Shown here in pieces: positions 26,569-35,617 of a DNA stretch of 64,000 nucleotides. Every line of letters starts with the position of its first letter. Position 1 is the stretch's first letter. This stretch comes from Methylobacterium thuringiense (lineage in GTDB: Bacteria; Pseudomonadota; Alphaproteobacteria; Rhizobiales; Beijerinckiaceae), in contig NZ_BPRA01000025.1 of the NCBI RefSeq assembly GCF_022179645.1, forward strand, positions 1-64,000, read 5' to 3'. Below the pieces are notes generated by a model. That model saw only the letters and a list, made by a program, of their open reading frames with translations. It was not told where the DNA came from and did not search any database. The position numbers were made by a program, and so were the translations under genes.

Positions 26569-29500
26569 GTGGAGCAGCGGACTTTCGGGATGATCGGTGC
26601 CGCTCGGACGCGTTCCCTCGTCGATTCGCTCGCCCTGTTCGCGTTGGCGCTGGCCGTGCCGCTGGTGATTCTCACGGTCGTCGCGGCGGCCTGCTACGTG
26701 CAGAGCGAGCGCTCGCGCCTCACCGCGATCGGCCAGCTCACCGGCGACCACCTGCGCGAACGCGTCGACCGCGAACTCGCCGAGATGACGGCCACCGCCC
26801 GCACGCTCGCGACCTCGCCCGCGATCGATGCCGGCGACGACGCGGCCTTCGCGGCCCAGGCGCGGGCCGTCGTCGACGTCAGCCACGTCACGGTGACACT
26901 GTCCGAGCTCGATGGCCGCCACCGGGTGAATACGCGCGCCGAGCCCGGCCGGGCGATGCCGACCGTTCCGCGCCCGGCAATCGTCGCGGCCGTCACGGCT
27001 TCGCGGCAGCCGGTCGTGTCCGGTCTCATGATCAGCGGCATTACCGGCCGCCGGATCATCGGGGTGCACGCACCCGTGATCCGCGACGGCATCGTGACGA
27101 AGCTCGTCTCGGTGGTCGTGCGGGTCGAGCATTTCGAAACGCTGATCGAGCAGGAGGGAATCGCTCAACCCTATTCGGCGACGATCCTCGATGCCGGAGG
27201 CGGCATCATCGCGGCGACTTACGCGCCTGTGATCGCCGCTGCGAACGGGGTCTTCGCGAGCGAGGCGCAGGCCGGCGAGGCCGATGCCGGGGAGGTCTCG
27301 GGCGAGACCGAGCGGACGCGCGATGCGACCTACGCGCATCGCTCGCAACGCTCCGGCTGGACCGTCGTGACCGACGTGGAGACGGCGGCGCTCGAGGCAC
27401 CCTTTCGCCGATCGTTGGCGCTTCTCGCCGCGATCGGATGCCTGCTCGCGGCCCTCGGCGGTCTGGTCGCCCTGCCGCTGATGCGCCGGACCAAGGCAGC
27501 GTTGCGTGCGCTCGCGGCGGCCGCCGAGGCGGTCGGGCAGGAAAGGCTCGTCCGCCTGGAGCCGAGCCGGCTGCGGGAAGTCGACGTCGTCGGACAGGCC
27601 CTCGCGGCGGCCTCCCGCGCGCTCGCGGAGCAACGAGCGACGCTGGACGCGGCGCAGGCCGATCTGGAGGCTCGCGTCGAGCAGGGCGGCCGCGCTCTGG
27701 AGGCGAGCCGCGCACAGTCCCGGGTGCTGGCCGACAACGTCAGCGACGTCATCACCATGCGTCGGCAGGGCAGCTACGACCTCAGCTACGTCTCCCCGTC
27801 CTGCGCCCGGATGTTCGGTCAAGACGACGATGCGATCGCGGGTTTCGCGATCGCCGACAAGATCCATCCCGAGGACGTCGCGGCCGTCGCGGCCGTGGAT
27901 GCCGCGCTCGGTTCCGGCCAGTCGAGCGTGACCTGCCTGTTTCGCGCGCTGCACGCCGACGGACGCTGGATCTGGGTCGAGAGCGTCAGCAGCCGGATCG
28001 CCTCGGCCGGTCCCGACGAGCCCGACGTCGTCTCGGTGCTGCGGGACGTCACCGAGCGCCAGGGTCATGCCGACGAGTTGCGCATGGCGCGCGACATGGC
28101 CGAGCTCGCCCAGGCCAAGGCGGAGAACGCCAACCGCGCGAAATCCGAATTCCTCGCGGTGATGAGCCACGAGATCCGCACGCCGCTCTCCACCATCCGG
28201 GGCTTCTCGGAGCTTCTCGCCGACACCGCTCCGTTGAGCGCGGAGCAGAGCCGCTACATCGCACTGGTCGACGACGCGGCGGCGACGATGGTGACGGCGG
28301 TGGAGGACATCATCGATTTCGCCAGGATGGAAGCCGGCGACCTGCGCCTCGATCCTCAACCCTTCGGACTCGCCAGCGCCATCGAGGACGTGGCGGTGTT
28401 CCTGCGCCCGGTCGCGGCCCGACGGGGTGTCGCCGTCGGCGCGACGATCACGCCCGACCTTCCGCTTCACGTGCTCGGGGACGAGCGCCGGCTGCGCCAG
28501 ATCCTGCTCAACCTCCTCAACGCGCTGCTCCGGAGCCATCGCGGCGGTCTCGTCACCATCTCCGTCCAGCGCCGGCACGGCGTGAAGGACCGGATCGGCT
28601 TCACCATCGCGTCGAGCGGCGGACGTGCGGTGGCGACGGATGCGGTCGGGCTCGGACCGACCATCGCGCAACGCCTGATCGGGCTGATGGGCGGCCGGCT
28701 CGATCAGGTGGCCGGCGGCGGCGAGCCGTCGACCTATCGCTTCACGGTGCCGCTGCCCGAGGCCGAGGCTCCCGAGGTGCGCCCCGAGGGCGCCGGCCTG
28801 GTGTTCGGCCGTCCCGCCCGCCTGCTCCTGGTCGAGGATCATCCGATCAACCGCGAGGTCGCCTGCAAGCTCCTGGAGCGGGCCGGCCACGTCGTCGACA
28901 CGGCGAACGACGGCGCGGACGCCGTGGCCGCGGTGCAGCAGCACGGCTACGACCTCGTGCTGATGGACATACAGATGCCCCGCATGGACGGCCTGACGGC
29001 CACGCGCCGCATCCGCGCCCTGCAGCATCCGTCCCGGCGGGTGCCGATCCTGGCCATGACCGCCAGCGTCCTGCCCGATCAGGTCAAGGGGTTCCACGAG
29101 GCCGGCATGAACGGCTACATCGCCAAGCCGCTGGACCGGAAGGGCCTCTGCGCGGCGGTGGAGGCGGAACTCGCCTCCTCGCTGGTGCTCGAGACCCGTC
29201 GCGGCGGCGGCGAGGCGCCGACGATCTTCGACCGCGCCGCCTATGACGGCCTGATCGCGAGCCTCGGGGCCGAGGCGGCACAGAGCGCGCTGCGCGGCTT
29301 CATCGTGCTGGTCGAGGCGGCCCACGACGCCGACCCGTCGATCCCCGGTTCCGCCAGGACCGATGCCGACACGATCGCCGTAGCCGCACGCCGGCTCGGC
29401 TTCCTCGACCTCGCCTCGTCGCACGATCGCCTCGCGGCGGCCGAGCCGGGCCCGGCCGAAGAGGCCGCCCTGAAACGCGCCCGCGTCGCCCGCGAACTCG

Positions 29501-29571
29501 CCCGGCGCGTCTTCGACGAACTCGCTTTCAACGATCGCGGCGCGGCCCGGCCCCAGGTCGCGCTGCTCTAA
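26569..29571 (+). CDS. Hybrid sensor histidine kinase with a degenerate ATP-binding domain
   Basis: A 1000-residue membrane protein. It has TM1 (about 21-44), a periplasmic Cache-like sensor (about 45-280), TM2 (about 283-304), a coiled linker, a PAS domain (about 385-500) and a HisKA domain with H534 (FLAVMSHEIRTPLS). The ATP-binding domain (about 600-730) keeps the N-box region (LRQILLNLLNALL) and GLGPTIAQRLIGLMGG. It lacks the DxGxG G1 box: FTIASSGGRAVATDAVGLG replaces it, with the F-box/lid segment missing. The receiver domain has D800 (LVLMDIQMPRMDG). The C-terminal 110 residues look like an Hpt helix bundle without a phosphoacceptor His. Start is GTG 26569 or ATG 26590. It may act as a phosphatase, a partner of another kinase or a scaffold. 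Confidence 0.88.
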   Translation: MEQRTFGMIGAARTRSLVDSLALFALALAVPLVILTVVAAACYVQSERSRLTAIGQLTGDHLRERVDRELAEMTATARTLATSPAIDAGDDAAFAAQARAVVDVSHVTVTLSELDGRHRVNTRAEPGRAMPTVPRPAIVAAVTASRQPVVSGLMISGITGRRIIGVHAPVIRDGIVTKLVSVVVRVEHFETLIEQEGIAQPYSATILDAGGGIIAATYAPVIAAANGVFASEAQAGEADAGEVSGETERTRDATYAHRSQRSGWTVVTDVETAALEAPFRRSLALLAAIGCLLAALGGLVALPLMRRTKAALRALAAAAEAVGQERLVRLEPSRLREVDVVGQALAAASRALAEQRATLDAAQADLEARVEQGGRALEASRAQSRVLADNVSDVITMRRQGSYDLSYVSPSCARMFGQDDDAIAGFAIADKIHPEDVAAVAAVDAALGSGQSSVTCLFRALHADGRWIWVESVSSRIASAGPDEPDVVSVLRDVTERQGHADELRMARDMAELAQAKAENANRAKSEFLAVMSHEIRTPLSTIRGFSELLADTAPLSAEQSRYIALVDDAAATMVTAVEDIIDFARMEAGDLRLDPQPFGLASAIEDVAVFLRPVAARRGVAVGATITPDLPLHVLGDERRLRQILLNLLNALLRSHRGGLVTISVQRRHGVKDRIGFTIASSGGRAVATDAVGLGPTIAQRLIGLMGGRLDQVAGGGEPSTYRFTVPLPEAEAPEVRPEGAGLVFGRPARLLLVEDHPINREVACKLLERAGHVVDTANDGADAVAAVQQHGYDLVLMDIQMPRMDGLTATRRIRALQHPSRRVPILAMTASVLPDQVKGFHEAGMNGYIAKPLDRKGLCAAVEAELASSLVLETRRGGGEAPTIFDRAAYDGLIASLGAEAAQSALRGFIVLVEAAHDADPSIPGSARTDADTIAVAARRLGFLDLASSHDRLAAAEPGPAEEAALKRARVARELARRVFDELAFNDRGAARPQVALL

Positions 29572-29715
29572 GGCCCATGGGCTCTGGGCGGCGCGTTCGC
29601 GTGCCGCCTTGGCGCTGAGGCCTGCCGCTGCTATCTCCCGCGGCTCGGACGCTTCCCTCTTCAGACCTGCCGTGCGCCGCCAGCCCCTCGGACGGGCCGC
29701 CTCGCGCCGGGGACC

Positions 29716-31524
29716 ATGATGACCACCGCACCCATCGACAACATCCGCAACTTCTCCATCGTCGCGCATATCGACCACGGCAAGTCGACGCTCGCCGACC
29801 GGTTGATCCAGACCACCGGCACGGTCGCGCTCCGCGACATGAGCGAGCAGATGCTCGACTCGATGGATATCGAGAAGGAGCGCGGCATCACGATCAAGGC
29901 GCAGACCGTGCGCCTCGAATACCGCGCGGAGGACGGCAAGGATTACGTCCTCAACCTCATGGACACGCCCGGCCACGTCGACTTCGCCTACGAGGTGTCT
30001 CGCAGTCTGGCCGCCTGCGAGGGCTCCCTTCTGGTGGTCGACGCCTCCCAGGGCGTCGAGGCGCAGACGCTGGCCAACGTCTACCAGGCGCTGGACGCCA
30101 ACCACGAGATCGTGCCGGTCCTCAACAAGATCGACCTGCCGGCGGCCGAGCCCGACCGCATCAAGCAGCAGATCGAGGAGGTGATCGGGCTCGACGCTTC
30201 GGACGCCGTGGCGATTTCGGCCAAGAGCGGCCTCAACATCGAGGCGGTGCTGGAGGCGATCGTCACCCGGCTGCCGCCGCCGAAGGGCGACCGCGACGCG
30301 CCCCTCAAGGCCCTCCTCGTCGACAGCTGGTACGACGTCTATCTCGGCGTCGTCGTGCTGGTGCGCATCGTCGACGGCGTGCTTAAGAAGGGCATGAACA
30401 TCCGCATGATGCGGGCCGACGCCGTGCACGGCGTCGACAAGATCGGCGTGTTTCGCCCGAAGATGACCGACATCGCCGAGCTCGGCCCCGGCGAAGTCGG
30501 CTTCTTCACCGGCTCGATCAAGGAGGTCGCCGACACCCGCGTCGGCGACACGCTCACGGAAGACAAGCGGCAGTGCAAGGACATGCTGCCGGGCTTCAAA
30601 GAGGTCCAGTCGGTGGTGTTCTGCGGGCTCTTCCCCGTCGACGCCGCCGAGTTCGAGACCCTGCGCAGCGCCATGAGCAAGCTGCGCCTGAACGATGCCA
30701 GCTTCTCCTACGAGATGGAGACCAGCGCGGCCCTCGGCTTCGGCTTCCGTTGCGGCTTCCTCGGCCTGCTCCACCTCGAGATCATCCAGGAGCGGCTCGA
30801 GCGCGAGTTCAACCTCGACCTGATCTCGACGGCGCCGAGCGTGGTCTACCGTCTCGCGATGACCGACGGCTCGACCAAGGAGCTGCACAACCCGGCCGAC
30901 ATGCCGGACGTGATGAAGATCACCGCGATCAACGAGCCCTGGATCCGCGCCTCGATCCTGACGCCCGACGAATATCTCGGCGGCGTGCTGAAGCTCTGCC
31001 AGGACCGGCGCGGCAGCCAGGTCGACCTCAACTACGTCGGCAAGCGTGCCATGGTCGTCTACGACCTGCCGCTCAACGAGGTTGTGTTCGATTTCTACGA
31101 CCGCCTGAAATCGATCTCGAAAGGCTATGCCAGCTTCGACTACCACATCTCCGACTACCGCGAGGGCGACCTCGTGAAGATGTCGATCCTCGTCAACGCC
31201 GAGCCGGTCGACGCCCTCTCGATGCTGGTCCACCGCTCGCGCGCCGAGCATCGCGGCCGCGCCATGTGCGAGAAGCTGAAGGACCTGATTCCCCGCCACC
31301 TGTTCCAGATTCCGGTCCAGGCGGCGCTCGGCGGCAAGATCATCGCTCGCGAGACCATCAAGGCCCTCTCCAAGGACGTCACCGCCAAGTGCTACGGCGG
31401 CGACATCTCCCGCAAGCGGAAGCTTCTGGACAAGCAGAAGGAGGGCAAGAAGAAGATGCGCCAGTTCGGCCGCGTCGAGATCCCGCAGGAGGCATTCATC
31501 GCCGCACTGAAGATGGACGATTGA
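29716..31524 (+). CDS. lepA: Elongation factor 4 (LepA), ribosome back-translocating GTPase
   Basis: A 602-residue translational GTPase, the usual length. G1 is AHIDHGKST (17-25), the switch region has the [12 protein letters not shown] stretch, G3 is DTPGHVDF and G4 is NKIDL. LepA-specific C-terminal features are present ([34 protein letters not shown] and [24 protein letters not shown]). It binds paused ribosomes and influences translocation or biogenesis. The start ATG at 29716 is followed by a second ATG at 29719; either is possible. It has no co-transcribed partner (signal peptidase lepB, its partner in enterobacteria, is absent). Confidence 0.98.
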   Translation: MMTTAPIDNIRNFSIVAHIDHGKSTLADRLIQTTGTVALRDMSEQMLDSMDIEKERGITIKAQTVRLEYRAEDGKDYVLNLMDTPGHVDFAYEVSRSLAACEGSLLVVDASQGVEAQTLANVYQALDANHEIVPVLNKIDLPAAEPDRIKQQIEEVIGLDASDAVAISAKSGLNIEAVLEAIVTRLPPPKGDRDAPLKALLVDSWYDVYLGVVVLVRIVDGVLKKGMNIRMMRADAVHGVDKIGVFRPKMTDIAELGPGEVGFFTGSIKEVADTRVGDTLTEDKRQCKDMLPGFKEVQSVVFCGLFPVDAAEFETLRSAMSKLRLNDASFSYEMETSAALGFGFRCGFLGLLHLEIIQERLEREFNLDLISTAPSVVYRLAMTDGSTKELHNPADMPDVMKITAINEPWIRASILTPDEYLGGVLKLCQDRRGSQVDLNYVGKRAMVVYDLPLNEVVFDFYDRLKSISKGYASFDYHISDYREGDLVKMSILVNAEPVDALSMLVHRSRAEHRGRAMCEKLKDLIPRHLFQIPVQAALGGKIIARETIKALSKDVTAKCYGGDISRKRKLLDKQKEGKKKMRQFGRVEIPQEAFIAALKMDD

Positions 31525-31620
31525 GTGGCGGCGTCTGGCCGAATATAGTGTCCGGCAGGCGGCCTGGGCGCGAATTTTGCACCCAGCGGGCGTCAATCAA
31601 ATCGAAGGAGACTTCGATCC

Positions 31621-32409
31621 GTGCGCTTCATTTGGTGTGGCCGCTCGAGACGCGGGGGGATCGCAGCTTGGGCGGTGATGGTCGCCGCATCCCTGGCTGG
31701 GTACGGTGGTTCGATCGCCGCGGCCGTCGCCGCGGATGAGATCGTGATCGCCACGATCACGGGTGGTCGTCTTTTCGTGCTCGGCACGACCAGCGAGTCT
31801 CGCCAGCGCGTCGTCCTGGACGGCCGGTTCGAGACCACCTCCGACGAAGCGAGATCGTTTCAGTTCGAACTCGTCTACCATCCGGCGACCTGCATCGTCG
31901 GCGCGACGATCGGGAACGAGACCCGCGAAGCCGTCGTCAGCAATTGCAGTCAACGCAGCGCGACGGCGGATCCGAACCCCGCGACCGCTGTCGACGGGCA
32001 GCGTGACCGCCAGGCGATCGTGCCGGCGCCTCCGGCTCCACCGGAGCCGGCGCGACCCCAAAGCCTGCCTGTCGCGCCGGAGGCGCAAGGCGTGGCGGCG
32101 CTCCCCGTTCCCCAGGTTCCGGAACCGGATGCCGTGCCGCCCGTCGCCGCGTCTGCGGCCCCGGAGCCGGCATTCGCGCCTCACGCGATGGTGCGCGCAC
32201 CGCGGCCGCCCCTGCGGCCGTCCGATGCCAGGCTCAAGCCGGCGCCTGCCGCACATGACGAGCGGGCCAAGCACCGTCCCGCTCTGGCGGCTCCGATCAA
32301 GCTGGCGTCCGACGGCGTCGCCGAGACGGCGGATCGAAAAGCGAAGCCGACGCCCAAGCCGATCGTGCAAAGACGCAAACCGGTGCCCGCGCAGCCCCCT
32401 GTCGAATAG
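31621..32409 (+). CDS. Exported proline-rich hypothetical protein
   Basis: A 262-residue protein starting at GTG 31621, with AAGGAGA about 12 bases upstream. A signal peptide spans roughly residues 1-38 (ending GGSIAAAVAADE). The first mature part (about 39-110) looks like a small folded beta domain (IVIATITGGRLFVLGTTSES; two Cys at ATCIVG and SNCSQ). The remainder is Pro/Ala-rich and probably disordered, with a basic end (KPTPKPIVQRRKPVPAQPP). No family is recognised. It is convergent with the PhoQ-like kinase gene, 31 bases away. Confidence 0.72.
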   Translation: MRFIWCGRSRRGGIAAWAVMVAASLAGYGGSIAAAVAADEIVIATITGGRLFVLGTTSESRQRVVLDGRFETTSDEARSFQFELVYHPATCIVGATIGNETREAVVSNCSQRSATADPNPATAVDGQRDRQAIVPAPPAPPEPARPQSLPVAPEAQGVAALPVPQVPEPDAVPPVAASAAPEPAFAPHAMVRAPRPPLRPSDARLKPAPAAHDERAKHRPALAAPIKLASDGVAETADRKAKPTPKPIVQRRKPVPAQPPVE

Positions 32410-32440
32410 AGCCGCGTTCGGCGGTCCGCCTACGGCCACG

Positions 32441-33784
32441 TCAGGCCGTGTGCCATTCCAGCGCGACCTGCAAGCCGCCGAGCTCCGACGCTCCCAACGC
32501 GACCTGCCCCCCGGTCTCTTCGGCGATGTCCGAAGAAATCGCAAGGCCGAAGCCGGTGCCGGGCTTGGTCTCGTCCCAGCGGCGGCCGCGGGCAATGCGG
32601 GCGATGGCCGCCGCGCTCATGCCGGGACCGTCATCCGCGATGACGAGGCGGCTGTCCGAGCCGTCCGACGCGCCGGTGACGACGACGCGGCGGTGGGCCC
32701 ATTTGCGGGCGTTGTCCAACAGATTGCCGAGCAGCTCGGTGAGGTCGCCCTCGTCGCCGGGATAGCTCAGCGCGGCGGGGACATTCACCTCCCACGACAG
32801 CGAATCCGCGTCCGGCAGCCGGCGCAAAGTCGCGACGAGGCGCGCGACCACCGGGGCGACCGGGCAGGCGCGGCGGCGGAGATTGCCCGCGGCGGCGACG
32901 CGTGCACGCACCAGCGCCCGCTCGACCTGCCGGCCCATGGCGAGGGCCTGTCCCTCGATCTCGGCCGAGAGCTCCGGCCGGTCGTCGGCGCTGTGCCGGG
33001 CGAGGGCCGTCAGCACTGCCAGCGGCGTCTTGAGGCCGTGCGCCATGTCGCCGGCCTGGGTCCGAGCGCGCTGGAGGGCGCGCTCCTGCACGCCGATCAG
33101 CCGGTTGAGGTCGTCGACCAGCGGCTGGACCTCGTCCGGAAAGTCCCCCGGCAGCGTGGTGCGGGCGCCGTCGTGGATGGCGCGCAGATCCGTGCGCAGC
33201 GCCCGGAACGGCCGCAGCGCCCGCTGTACGAAGACAGACATGGCCAGCGCCAGGACGAGGCCGAGCCCGACCAGCGCCGGCACGATCAGGCCGAGGAAGG
33301 TGGTGCGGCTCGCGGCGAGGTCGCGCCGGTCCATGGCCACGGTGATCGTCAGCGGCGTCGGCGCCGGCTCGCGGCCGATGGTGATGCGGCGGCCGACGGC
33401 GATCAGGCGCGCGCCTTCCGGCCCGTCGAGGTCGACGGTGTGCCGATCGGTTGGAGGGGAGGGGAGGCTCTTGTCCCAGAGCGAGCGCGAGTGCAGATCC
33501 GCCGCCCGGTCCGGTCCGTCGGGCGCGATCTGCCAGTAGAGGCCGCCATAGGGCGTGGCCAAGCGCGGGTCGGCCGGCTCGGCCCCGAGCTGCAGGCGGC
33601 CGTCCGGCGCGCGCGAGACCTGCCCCGCCAGAAATTTCGCCGTGCGGTCGAGGTCCTCGGCCGTGCGCGCGTCGAGCACCCGGTCGAAGATCAGGACGAG
33701 CCCGGCACCCGCGAGGGCGAGCGCCAGGGCGATCAGCCCCGCCGCGGCGAGGCTCAGCCGCAGCCGTAGGGAGCGGAGCTTCAC
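32441..33784 (-). CDS. PhoQ-like sensor histidine kinase
   Basis: A 447-residue inner-membrane kinase. TM1 (about 12-33), a periplasmic sensor (about 34-162), TM2 (about 163-187) and a HAMP-like linker are followed by a dimerisation domain with H249 in AGDMAHGLKTPLAVL. This H-box form with GLKTPL is typical of PhoQ-like kinases. The catalytic domain is intact (N box GNLLDNARKW, G1 ADDGPGMS, G2 GTGFGLAI). The start overlaps the stop of the regulator gene as ATGA. The adjacent PepSY genes fit the common arrangement in which a PhoPQ-type system borders PepSY-domain periplasmic proteins. The signal is unknown. Confidence 0.93.
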   Translation of the reverse strand: MKLRSLRLRLSLAAAGLIALALALAGAGLVLIFDRVLDARTAEDLDRTAKFLAGQVSRAPDGRLQLGAEPADPRLATPYGGLYWQIAPDGPDRAADLHSRSLWDKSLPSPPTDRHTVDLDGPEGARLIAVGRRITIGREPAPTPLTITVAMDRRDLAASRTTFLGLIVPALVGLGLVLALAMSVFVQRALRPFRALRTDLRAIHDGARTTLPGDFPDEVQPLVDDLNRLIGVQERALQRARTQAGDMAHGLKTPLAVLTALARHSADDRPELSAEIEGQALAMGRQVERALVRARVAAAGNLRRRACPVAPVVARLVATLRRLPDADSLSWEVNVPAALSYPGDEGDLTELLGNLLDNARKWAHRRVVVTGASDGSDSRLVIADDGPGMSAAAIARIARGRRWDETKPGTGFGLAISSDIAEETGGQVALGASELGGLQVALEWHTA

Positions 33785-34452
33785 GACGCCTCGGAATCGG
33801 CCGGGATGATGTAGCCGTGGCCGCGGCGGGTCTCGATCAAGGGCACGCCGAGCTTGCGCCGCAGGCGGGTCAGCAGCGCCTCGATGGCGTTGGCCTCGCG
33901 CTCCGTGCCGGAATCGTAGAGGTGGTCCAGGAGTTCACCCGGGGGCACCACCTGTCCCTGCCGGTGCAGCAGGAAGGCGAGCAGCCGGTATTCGAGCGCC
34001 GTCAGGCTCATCGGCCGGCCTTCGACGCCGACCTCGCGGGTGCGGGTGTCGAGCTCGACCGGGCCGGCCTTGAGCACGGGCGAGGCGTGGCCGGCGCTGC
34101 GGCGCAGGATGGCGCGCAGCCGCGCCACCAGCTCCTCCATCCGGAACGGCTTGACGAGGTAGTCGTCGGCGCCCGCGTCGATGCCCTCGACGCGCTCGCG
34201 CCAGCCGTCGCGGGCGGTGAGGATCAGCACGGGCAGGGGCTTGTCCGTCGCGCGCAGCTTCTTCAGCACGCTGAGGCCGTCGAGGCGGGGCAGGCCGAGA
34301 TCGAGCACCATGGCGTCATAGCTCTCGACCTCCGCCTGGAACCACGCCGCCTCGCCGTCGCCCACCACGTCGGCGACGTAGCCGGCCCGCTCCAGGCCCT
34401 GCCGCACGTCCTCGGCGATGCGCGGCTCGTCCTCGACGATCAGAATACGCAT
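33781..34452 (-). CDS. OmpR-family response regulator (PhoP-like)
   Basis: A 223-residue regulator. The receiver domain has D51 (AMVLDLGLPRLDG), acidic VEDE and the conserved KPF of YLVKPF. The winged-helix DNA-binding domain (about 125-220) includes PMSLTALEYRLLAFLLHRQG and a recognition region EANAIEALLTRLRRKLG. It precedes and overlaps the kinase gene by four bases. It is likely to regulate the PepSY genes immediately upstream, but no direct repeats matching a known PhoP box were identified. A copy of repeat family 2 lies between it and the upstream PepSY gene. Confidence 0.94.
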   Translation of the reverse strand: MRILIVEDEPRIAEDVRQGLERAGYVADVVGDGEAAWFQAEVESYDAMVLDLGLPRLDGLSVLKKLRATDKPLPVLILTARDGWRERVEGIDAGADDYLVKPFRMEELVARLRAILRRSAGHASPVLKAGPVELDTRTREVGVEGRPMSLTALEYRLLAFLLHRQGQVVPPGELLDHLYDSGTEREANAIEALLTRLRRKLGVPLIETRRGHGYIIPADSEAS

Positions 34453-34541
34453 CGAAGATGCTCTTCTTGGGTGGTCATCGAGGCCGGGGCCTTGATGACC
34501 GTCCGCCGCATGAAGGCAAGTTTTCGCAGTCTGAAGACGTG

Positions 34542-34590
34542 CGATCGTGGCGACGCGCGGTCGCGCTTGCTGACGGCCGATCGTTGAAAG
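34542..34590 (+). repeat. Dispersed repeat family 2, copy 3 (partial)
   Basis: This matches the second half of 45011-45067 (shared GGCGACGCGC, TCGCGCTTGC and TGACGGCCGATCG). A short match to the first half (GTCCGCCGCAT) lies apart at 34501-34511, suggesting a rearranged copy. It is located between the PepSY gene and the response regulator gene. Confidence 0.6.
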
Positions 34591-34614
34591 TTTCGCAACC
34601 AGAGGCCGTCGGAC

Positions 34615-34932
34615 TCAATCATCGTCGTCGTCATCTTCCTGACCCAGGATCGCGAGCGACTTCGCGTCGACCTTGACCTCGCGGCGCTTTCCCTCGGCGG
34701 CCAGGATCTTGATCTCGTAGAGCCAGCTTCCATGCTTCCGCTTGAGTTCCAGGGCGACGACGTCCCCCGGTACGGCCTTTCGCGCGGCGGCGAGGATTTC
34801 GTCGAGGGGCCGGATCTCGCCGCGTTCCACCGCCTGGCGCGCCTGCTCCTGGTCGTCCTTCGCCTGCACGGACAGGGATACGCCGCCTGCAAGGGCGGCG
34901 AGCAGGAGGGCGAGGGCGGGGAGGCGGGACAT
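34615..34932 (-). CDS. Periplasmic PepSY-domain protein
   Basis: A 105-residue exported protein. A signal peptide (about 1-24, ending SVQA) precedes a PepSY domain (QEQARQAVERGEIRPLDEILAAARK, then WLYEIKILAAEGKRREVKVDAKS). It ends in a run of Asp (LGQEDDDDDD). PepSY domains are thought to inhibit or modulate peptidases in the envelope; some are targets of PhoPQ-type systems. It is encoded upstream of the response regulator and kinase genes on the same strand and divergent from a second PepSY gene at 35044. Confidence 0.88.
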   Translation of the reverse strand: MSRLPALALLLAALAGGVSLSVQAKDDQEQARQAVERGEIRPLDEILAAARKAVPGDVVALELKRKHGSWLYEIKILAAEGKRREVKVDAKSLAILGQEDDDDDD

Positions 34933-35043
34933 GCGCGCGACACTACGAGACGCCGGCTGACAGAACGCTGACAGGGCGCGTCAGGGCCGCGGGGTGGGGC
35001 GCTGCGAAAAGGGGGCATCCGCAACGAACCCAGGATCGACCCC

Positions 35044-35331
35044 ATGAAGACCTTCACCAAGACCCCCACCGCACTGCTCCTCGTCCTCGGCCTCACCCTC
35101 GGTGCCGCCGCCCCGGCGCTCGCCGACCAGCCCGGCAAGGACTGGATGCCGATGGACCAGGTGGTCAAGGCGCTGAGCCAGGCCGGCTATGCCGACATCC
35201 GCGAAGTCGAGGCCGACGACGGCCACTGGGAGGGCAAGGCCACGAAGGACGGCAAGCTGATCGAATTCCACGCCGACGCGAAGACGGGCGCCATCACCAA
35301 GGAGAAGCCCGCCGACAAGGACGACGACTGA
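35044..35331 (+). CDS. Periplasmic PepSY-domain protein (second copy)
   Basis: A 95-residue exported protein with a signal peptide ending PALA (about residue 27). Its domain matches the PepSY pattern (MDQVVKALSQAGYADIREVEADDGHWEGKATKDGKLIEFHADAKTG); the tail is charged (KEKPADKDDD). It is divergent from the PepSY gene at 34615 with about 110 bases between starts, which is probably a shared regulatory region. It is followed by two very small ORFs on the same strand. Confidence 0.88.
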   Translation: MKTFTKTPTALLLVLGLTLGAAAPALADQPGKDWMPMDQVVKALSQAGYADIREVEADDGHWEGKATKDGKLIEFHADAKTGAITKEKPADKDDD

Positions 35332-35396
35332 GCCCCGCGCTCCGGCCGGCGTGCCTCGGCACCCGGCCGCCCCGTCCCCGATGTGAAAGCTGCCGA

Positions 35397-35477
35397 ATGT
35401 CGATGATCGCGATCGCCGCCCTCACCATCGGCCTCGCCCTTGCGGGCAAGGTCCTCTGCCCCGATACTCGCGCCTGA
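35397..35477 (+). CDS. Possible 26-residue hydrophobic peptide
   Basis: A short frame encoding MSMIAIAALTIGLALAGKVLC plus five further residues, essentially one membrane-spanning helix. It follows the second PepSY gene by 65 bases. There is no strong ribosome binding site. The concentration of aliphatic residues suggests a real mini membrane protein, but it may be chance. Confidence 0.3.
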   Translation: MSMIAIAALTIGLALAGKVLCPDTRA

Positions 35478-35514
35478 ACCTCAGGCCCTTCCCCAAGCGA
35501 CAAGGAAGTCCCCG

Positions 35515-35610
35515 ATGGCCGTCTTCAGCTCCGCCCCCCTCACCCTCAGCCTCGCCCTGTTCGGCATGGCCTACCTGAACGACGCAGCCCTGCGCATGCT
35601 GCGCCGCTGA
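35515..35610 (+). CDS. Possible 31-residue hydrophobic peptide
   Basis: A short frame (MAVFSSAPLTLSLALFGMAY, then a basic end ALRMLRR) preceded by AAGGAAG at good spacing. It resembles a one-helix membrane peptide with a positively charged C-terminus. It ends seven bases before the convergent hydrolase stop. Together with the peptide at 35397 it may form a small operon with the PepSY gene. Confidence 0.4.
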   Translation: MAVFSSAPLTLSLALFGMAYLNDAALRMLRR

Positions 35611-35617
35611 CCGGCGC

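Noticed and set aside
26430-29246. 938-codon frame in another reading frame of the hybrid kinase gene
   Set aside because: An Arg-dominated shadow frame typical of GC-rich coding DNA; the 1000-residue kinase frame has recognisable domains throughout.
26518-31596. 1692-codon leftward open frame across the kinase and lepA genes
   Set aside because: It is antisense to two clear genes, is His/Arg/Asp-rich and shows no domain; long antisense frames arise from codon bias at this GC content.
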